Of a stretch of 10,724 nucleotides of DNA, positions 7,093-10,724 are shown piece after piece (position 1 is the stretch's first letter; every line of letters begins with the position of its first letter). Source of the stretch: CAIPFQ01 sp964641775 (GTDB lineage Bacteria > Chlamydiota > Chlamydiia > Chlamydiales > SM23-39); contig CAZXLK010000045.1 in NCBI GenBank assembly GCA_964641775.1, forward strand, positions 1 through 10,724, given 5' to 3'. Under the pieces are notes generated by a model. The model searched no databases. It saw only the letters and a program-made list of their open reading frames with translations, and was not told the origin of the DNA. Both the position numbers and the translations under genes were made by a program.

Positions 7093-8586
7093 TTTTCCGG
7101 GAACGAGGGCATCAAATTTTTTACCCAAAGCATGTACGGCATAGATCCAAATTGCAATGACGATAAGGAAAATTCCTCCGACATAAGGAGTGCTGGCAGA
7201 TACGGTTGTCAAAAGAAGAAGAAGGCCTTGGTAAATGACAGAGCCGCCCGATTTTCCAAGACGCGATCCAACACCGTCAATGGCAGCTTTTCCTTTCAGT
7301 CTCGATTCTGAGTTGAGAGGGACAAAAGCCACCTCTTTCGTCGCATCGAAAAGGGTGTATTTGGTGGCGCGGGCCATCACTTGGTGCAGCGAGCCAAAAA
7401 AGATACTTAACATCAGAGGAGTCGAGGTAAAAAAGGCGGCAAGCTGCATGGCCCACTTTTCCGACATTGTAAAAAAGAAAAAGGCGGCTCCTGTCAGAAG
7501 AAGCATCGCGGCCGGCACTATTGCTGCAATTGTCCATGATCTTCGGATGAAGCTGCTTGTAAAGAAAACAGCGATGATTGTGGCAATGACCCCCATCACA
7601 GTCAAAACATCCCCCATGTAGGAAGTGTATGCAGTGGGGTCGGGATAGGCGTTTTTGATCTGGTTTTTCCAAATGACTTCGACCAGATTCATCGCCAAAT
7701 GATAAGCCACTACAATGACTGCAATGCAAAGTAAATATTTGGATTTGATGAGGTATTTAAAATTTTCCCGCATCGACATTTTGACTTTTTCCGGCTTTGC
7801 ATCTGTGAGAGATTCAGATGGTTTCAAAACTTTGTGGTTCATCCAGCGAAAAAGGGCCATGGTTGCAAAGCCGGATAGAATGATCGTACAGTTTAAAAAT
7901 AAGATGGCTTGATCCCAGTTTGTTTTGCCATAAGGGAGCCATGAAAAAAAGATTTGATTGGCAAAAAAGCCTGCGAGAAGCCCTGCAAAAATCCCCGTTA
8001 AATTACCCCCGACAGTTAAAAATCCGTAGAACCGTTTTGCTTCTGTAACGGTTGTCACTTCATTGGCAAAGCCCCAAAAAAGGACTGTGAGAATGGCGGT
8101 GCTCCAAAGCTCTGAGATGACGTAGAAAAGGGTGAAGGTCCAGTTGCGGATTAATGCAATAAATCCCTTGCATCCTTCGGGCAAAAGGGCTTGGAGTTTG
8201 TCTGCAAAGGCGTTGGGGTGAAGGAAATCTTGAGCCGGGTAGAGAAAAAATGTGAAAATAAAGAAAAAGGCTAAAAAGATGCTCATCATGATGTAAAAGA
8301 CTTTTTCTTTCGAAAAGCGGTTGGAGAGTCTAGTAAAAATATAAGTAATGAGAAATGCCGCAGGCAAGATCACCCAAACTTTGATGAATGGGATCGTTTC
8401 TGCCCCTGACTGGTTTGCAGTCACAATCATCGAGTCTTTGTAAGCTCTTAGTAAGTTATAATTGAATGTAATGAGCGAGAACATGCCGAAGAGGGGGAGA
8501 AATTTCTTTAACTCCCAACGGTGGATTGGCCAGAAAAAGGAGCGCCACTTCCCAAACCCGGCTGTTTTATCTTCGCGCATATTCAT
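7093..8586 (-). CDS. TLC-family nucleotide translocase (ADP/ATP or NTP transporter), C-terminus in gap
   Basis: Inner-membrane carrier that takes up host nucleotides, either by ATP/ADP exchange or by proton-driven NTP import. 498 residues are visible, rich in long hydrophobic helices consistent with the family's roughly 12 transmembrane segments; perhaps 10-40 residues are missing. Diagnostic motifs: RAYKDSMIVTANQSGAE (47-63, with the conserved Lys50), a GAETIPFIKVW block (61-71), ELWSTAILTVLFWGFANE (159-176), VEVIWKNQIKNAYP (302-315), and the hallmark KYTLFDATKEVAFVPLN (409-425) leading to KGKAAIDGVGSRLGKSGGS (431-449). Chlamydiae carry several paralogs with different substrates (ATP/ADP, all NTPs, UTP, NAD, GTP/ATP). 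Motifs alone do not show which this is, so I give no symbol. Its place beside pgsA and sohB suggests the Chlamydia Npt2 position, an NTP importer, by synteny recalled from memory. I chose the ATG at 8586; a second in-frame ATG lies two codons later. No clear Shine-Dalgarno sequence precedes either. Confidence 0.95.
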
Positions 8587-8679
8587 GGGTTTGTTATGCC
8601 AACGAGTATGTCATATTTTGCGATTATTTAAAACGGTATAAATTTAATTTAAATAAAATATTTTGTTGCTCCCCCCCTT
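8587..8679 (-). promoter_or_regulatory. AT-rich leader likely to hold the translocase promoter
   Basis: A strongly A/T-rich stretch (best at 8620-8666) lies between the GC-rich repeat array and the translocase start. It offers several weak -10-like hexamers on the minus strand (for example TATACC and TATGAC) but no convincing -35 partner at 16-18 bp. A run of seven Cs at 8671-8677 separates it from the array. A promoter here is inferred from position and composition: the array would make co-transcription from pgk over 566 bp less likely. Confidence 0.35.
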
Positions 8680-8707
8680 CCGTGAACGTGAACGTGAACG
8701 TTTGCGC
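8680..8707 (+). repeat. Left terminal inverted repeat of the array
   Basis: Reads CCGTGAAC, then GTGAAC twice, then GTTTGCGC. Positions 8687-8707 are a perfect 21-nt reverse complement of 9129-9149. The left end has one more GTGAAC hexamer than the right. Confidence 0.9.
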
Positions 8708-8769
8708 TTGCGTTACCGGCCCGTTTCCGAGGTCCCGTGCCCCATTTTCGGGCACGCAGACGGGCACGC

Positions 8770-8858
8770 AAGTGCCAGGGGTCCCCGAAGACGCATCGTC
8801 TTTGGGGTGGAAGCGCAAACGTTCACGGGTTCTTTTCGGGCACGCAGAGGGGGCACGC
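8770..8858 (+). repeat. Array unit 1 (89 bp)
   Basis: Begins AAGTGCCAGGGG (GTG where later copies have GCG). The hairpin is at 8783-8807: 11-nt arms CCCCGAAGACG and CGTCTTTGGGG around a CAT loop, with one G opposite T. The unit carries the GCGCAAAC variant and a 3' extension GGGCACGCAGAGG that makes it longer than unit 3. Confidence 0.88.
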
Positions 8859-8909
8859 AAGCGCCAGGGGTCCCCGAAGACGCATCGTCTTTGGGGTGGA
8901 AGCTCAAAC
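8859..8909 (+). repeat. Array unit 2 (cut by gap 2)
   Basis: Begins AAGCGCCAGGGG. The hairpin is at 8872-8896, identical to that of unit 1. It has the GCTCAAAC variant shared with unit 3, and sequence is lost to Ns straight after. Confidence 0.88.
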
Positions 8910-9009
8910 NNNNNNNNNNNNNNNNNNNNNNNNNNNNNNNNNNNNNNNNNNNNNNNNNNNNNNNNNNNNNNNNNNNNNNNNNNNNNNNNNNNNNNNNNNN
9001 NNNNNNNNN
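8910..9009. other. Assembly gap 2 (100 Ns) inside the array
   Basis: A 100-N placeholder within near-identical repeats. Units 2 and 3 are identical wherever they can be compared, so the assembler probably collapsed or failed to cross more copies. The array length cannot be read from this window. Confidence 0.97.
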
Positions 9010-9085
9010 AGCGCCAGGGGTCCCCGAAGACGCATCGTCTTTGGGGTGGAAGCTCAAACGTTCACGGGTTCTTTTCGGGAAACGC
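9010..9085 (+). repeat. Array unit 3 (77-bp period, first base in gap)
   Basis: AGCGCCAGGGG followed by the hairpin at 9022-9046, GCTCAAACGTTCACGGG and TTCTTTTCGGG, then a short AAACGC joint to unit 4. Confidence 0.88.
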
Positions 9086-9136
9086 AAGCGCCAGGGGTCC
9101 CCAAAGACGCATCGTCTTTGGGGTGGAAGCGCAAAC
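9086..9136 (+). repeat. Array unit 4, merging into the right terminus
   Basis: The hairpin at 9099-9123 has perfectly complementary 11-bp arms (CCCCAAAGACG and CGTCTTTGGGG); units 1-3 carry G in place of the fifth base of the left arm. It has the GCGCAAAC variant like unit 1, and its tail becomes the right terminal repeat. Confidence 0.88.
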
Positions 9137-9150
9137 GTTCACGTTCACGG
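9129..9150 (-). repeat. Right terminal inverted repeat of the array
   Basis: Reads GCGCAAAC, then GTTCAC, then GTTCACGG. It is the reverse complement of the left end less one hexamer. It ends 2 bp before the pgk stop codon (9153-9155). Confidence 0.9.
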
Positions 9151-9152
9151 TA

Positions 9153-10337
9153 TTACTTATTTGGAGTTAGGGCGTCAATTCCCGGGAGATGACCGAATTC
9201 AAGAAATTCCAATGCAGCGCCGCCGCCTGTTGAGAGATGGGCAAATTTGTCCGCAAGGCCCATCTGCTGGATTGCGGCAACGGAATCCCCGCCGCCAACG
9301 ATGACTTTGGCCTTTGTGTTGCTAAGGAACGTTGCAATTTCAAAAGTTCCCTTGGCAAAATTGGGCATTTCAAAGACTCCAAGAGGACCATTCCAGAAAA
9401 CGGTTGCGCTTTTTTGAAGCGTTTTGGACCATTCACCTATGGTTTGAGGCCCTATATCCATCCCTTGCCAGCCTTCGGGAATTCCGGCATCCGCGGGTAT
9501 GATTTTTGTATTTGCTTCATTGGAAAAGCTCTCTGCAATGACAAGGTCTTTGGGCAGAAAGAGCTCTTTTGCCCTTTCAATGATCTCTTTTGCTCTTTTG
9601 ATTTCATCTTGTTCAAAAATCGAAGCGCCGATTTCAATCCCTTTTGCTTTGAGAAAGGTAAAGGCCATCCCGCCGCCAAGAAAGAGGGCATCGACCCGTT
9701 TCAATAAGTTGTGAAGAAGACCTGCTTTTGTTGAGACTTTTGCACCGCCAATAATGGCATAAAAAGGGCGCCCCGGATCTTCCAAAAGTGGAGTTAGGGC
9801 AAGGATCTCTTTTTCCATCAAAAAACCTGCAGCTGCCTTTCCTTTGAAATACTTTGCAATGAGAGCAGTCGATGCGTGGGCTCTATGAGCTGTGCCAAAG
9901 GCGTCATTCACGTAAATCTCGCCCAATTTTGCAAGCTCTTTGACAAATTCAGGATCTTTTTCAGGCTCCTCTTCTTCGGGATGAAACCGAAGATTTTCAA
10001 GAAGTAAAATTTGCCCCGGCTTTAAAGCTACTGCCATTTGCTTTACTTCGGGACCAATGCAATCAGGAGCAAATTGGACAGGTTTTTCTAACATTTGAGA
10101 GAGTTTTTCAGCTACAGGCTTTAACGTGAATTTTGGATCTTTTTTTCCCTCAGGCCTGCCCAGATGGCTCATTAAAATAAGAGATGCCCCTTGATCTAAA
10201 ACATATTGAATGGAAGGCAAGCTTGCCCGAATGCGAGAATCATCTGAAATCTGCCCCTCTTTGGTCAGCGGGACGTTGAAATCAACCCGCATCAAAACCC
10301 GTTTGTTTTTTAAAGAGAGATCTTTTAGCCCAAGCAT
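9153..10337 (-). CDS. pgk: Phosphoglycerate kinase
   Basis: Cytoplasmic glycolytic enzyme that moves the phosphate of 1,3-bisphosphoglycerate to ADP, making ATP. 394 residues, the usual bacterial length. Seen: RVDFNVPL at 17-24 and HLGRPEG at 58-64 (phosphoglycerate binding), LLLENLRFHPEEE at 111-123, YVNDAFGTAHRAHAST at 142-157, the GGAKVSTK block at 197-204, LGGGMAFTFLKA at 220-231, FWNGPLGVFE at 314-323, and the nucleotide-binding GGGDSVAA (348-355) and STGGGAALEFLE (369-380). All hallmark residues are present, so the enzyme should be active. The start ATG at 10337 gives a standard N-terminus; a GAGAGA lies about 12 nt upstream as a weak ribosome site. The gene is divergent from the plus-strand gene at 10423. 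Its stop is followed after 2 bp by the repeat array, and no intrinsic terminator with a T tract is visible there. It is not in the Chlamydia rho-pgsA cluster as I recall it. Confidence 0.98.
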   Translation of the reverse strand: MLGLKDLSLKNKRVLMRVDFNVPLTKEGQISDDSRIRASLPSIQYVLDQGASLILMSHLGRPEGKKDPKFTLKPVAEKLSQMLEKPVQFAPDCIGPEVKQMAVALKPGQILLLENLRFHPEEEEPEKDPEFVKELAKLGEIYVNDAFGTAHRAHASTALIAKYFKGKAAAGFLMEKEILALTPLLEDPGRPFYAIIGGAKVSTKAGLLHNLLKRVDALFLGGGMAFTFLKAKGIEIGASIFEQDEIKRAKEIIERAKELFLPKDLVIAESFSNEANTKIIPADAGIPEGWQGMDIGPQTIGEWSKTLQKSATVFWNGPLGVFEMPNFAKGTFEIATFLSNTKAKVIVGGGDSVAAIQQMGLADKFAHLSTGGGAALEFLEFGHLPGIDALTPNK

Positions 10338-10422
10338 TGGCTTTTAAGTCTCTCATGGTTCTTTTTCTTTGTCAAAAAATAAAATCTTTACAAAATGGAA
10401 ATGTTATGTTAATGATTAGGTC
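10338..10422. promoter_or_regulatory. Divergent intergenic region between pgk and the right-edge gene
   Basis: 85 bp, A/T-rich. On the minus strand a perfect TTGACA lies at 10375-10370 but has no -10 match at 16-18 bp. A second pair, TTAACA (10412-10407) and TAAAGA (10390-10385) with a 16-bp spacer, is a weak candidate for pgk. On the plus strand TTTACA (10387-10392) could serve the right-edge gene, with only poor -10 matches. Both promoters presumably lie here by position, but no site is certain. Confidence 0.35.
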
Positions 10423-10724
10423 ATGTCTGCACGGTTCGAAATTACCTATCCCCCTATTTCAGATCTTCAATTCATTAATAGCGAGATCAGAAGGCGATTT
10501 ATTCCCGCACACGAGGCATATCATGCGTGCCTTTCAAAGTTTAAGTCCCGTGAGCTGCAAGAAAAGGAAGTAGAGGAGGTGGAGATTAGGGTAAAAATCG
10601 TGCATGATTATATCAGGAGCAATTGTAGCGGTTATCTTTTTGCAGAATGCTTTTATACCGATCCGAAAGACGAACAGGTATGGGAAAATGAATTGCATAA
10701 ACCTGTTTTGTTTGCAAAGAAAGC
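10423..10724 (+). CDS. Hypothetical protein, 5' part only (runs off the window)
   Basis: An open frame from ATG at 10423 continues without a stop for 100 codons to the window edge, starting MSARFEITYPPISDL. A TAG three bases further upstream than the codon before the ATG closes the frame, and no other in-frame ATG follows, so the start is likely right. AGG at 10418-10420 is only 2 nt from the ATG, too close for a good Shine-Dalgarno. The visible part is soluble-looking and charged, with a Glu/Lys-rich, probably helical stretch at about residues 38-62 (FKSRELQEKEVEEVEIRVK) and two Cys at 70 and 78. No signal peptide, membrane segment or known motif is seen, and I do not recognise the family. 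It is divergent from pgk. Codon use looks like that of the neighbours, so I take it to be a real gene. Confidence 0.65.
   Translation, partial: MSARFEITYPPISDLQFINSEIRRRFIPAHEAYHACLSKFKSRELQEKEVEEVEIRVKIVHDYIRSNCSGYLFAECFYTDPKDEQVWENELHKPVLFAKK

Larger units (their letters stand above)
8680..9150. repeat. GC-rich tandem hairpin repeat array bounded by inverted repeats
   Basis: It fills most of the 566-bp space between pgk and the translocase. At least four copies of a unit containing GCGCCAGGGGTCCCC, a 25-nt hairpin, GTGGAAGC, CAAACGTTCACGGG and TTCTTTTCGGG are visible. Spacing is 89 bp (copies 1-2) and 77 bp (copies 3-4), with 100 Ns between copies 2 and 3, so the true copy number is unknown. 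The difference is a partly duplicated GGGCACGC segment. The left 60 bp (8708-8769) are a degenerate unit with its own stem CGTGCCC/GGGCACG at 8736-8742 and 8750-8756. The ends are inverted copies of each other. Composition differs sharply from the flanking DNA. I find no transposase and no convincing gene; a non-autonomous or REP-like element is the best guess. Confidence 0.9.

Noticed and set aside
7093..7184. N-terminal extension of pgsA read through gap 1
   Set aside because: This DNA encodes the translocase C-terminal region in another frame with clear family sequence. The joined frame depends on the arbitrary gap length.
8713..9087. Minus-strand reading frame inside the array
   Set aside because: It consists of repeat sequence only, spans the gap, and contains no recognisable protein features.
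9099..9123. Intrinsic terminator for pgk
   Set aside because: The hairpin is strong but no T tract follows in the minus direction, and the same hairpin recurs in every unit, so it belongs to the repeat.
8770..9136. CRISPR array
   Set aside because: The units are near-identical along their whole length with no unique spacers, the period varies (89 and 77), and no cas gene is near.
8526..9304. Long plus-strand reading frames across the repeat array
   Set aside because: They arise because the repeat unit has no plus-strand stop. They cross a 100-N gap, change peptide type from copy to copy, and run into pgk antisense DNA. No domain or credible start is seen.

Overview
The window reads as chromosome of a member of the Chlamydiae, probably an environmental or amoeba-associated lineage rather than Chlamydia itself. 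The strongest clue is a TLC-family nucleotide translocase (energy parasitism), a family limited to Chlamydiae, Rickettsiales, some other obligate intracellular bacteria, microsporidia and plastids. It sits in a block with pgsA, a signal-peptide-peptidase-like protease, polA, coaE, rho and a hypothetical membrane protein. From memory, Chlamydia keeps much the same cluster (hypothetical, rho, coaE, polA, sohB, npt, pgsA). The genome is of moderate GC and the draft assembly has two 100-N placeholder gaps.

Layout. Every complete gene is on the minus strand, so transcription runs from right to left: pgk (10337-9153), a 566-bp non-coding stretch filled mostly by a GC-rich tandem hairpin repeat array, the nucleotide translocase (8586 into gap 1), pgsA (out of gap 1 to 6588), sppA (6577-5534), a 104-bp palindromic repeat element, polA (5415-2767), coaE (2773-2162), rho (2165-843) and a hypothetical anchored protein (810-16). 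polA/coaE and coaE/rho overlap by 7 and 4 nt, which points to translational coupling. At the right edge a divergent plus-strand gene of unknown function starts at 10423 and runs off the window.

The genes are core housekeeping: glycolytic ATP production (pgk), import of host nucleotides, phospholipid synthesis (pgsA), membrane protein quality control (sppA), DNA repair (polA), coenzyme A synthesis (coaE) and transcription termination (rho). I see no defence system, phage or complete IS element.

The unusual content is non-coding. There are two unrelated repeat families: a CACCGAG-type palindrome at 5427-5530 and an array of hairpin-bearing units bounded by inverted repeats at 8680-9150. Each starts 2-3 bp after the stop codon of the gene transcribed towards it. 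The first assembly gap also falls at a gene junction and may hide a third repeat.
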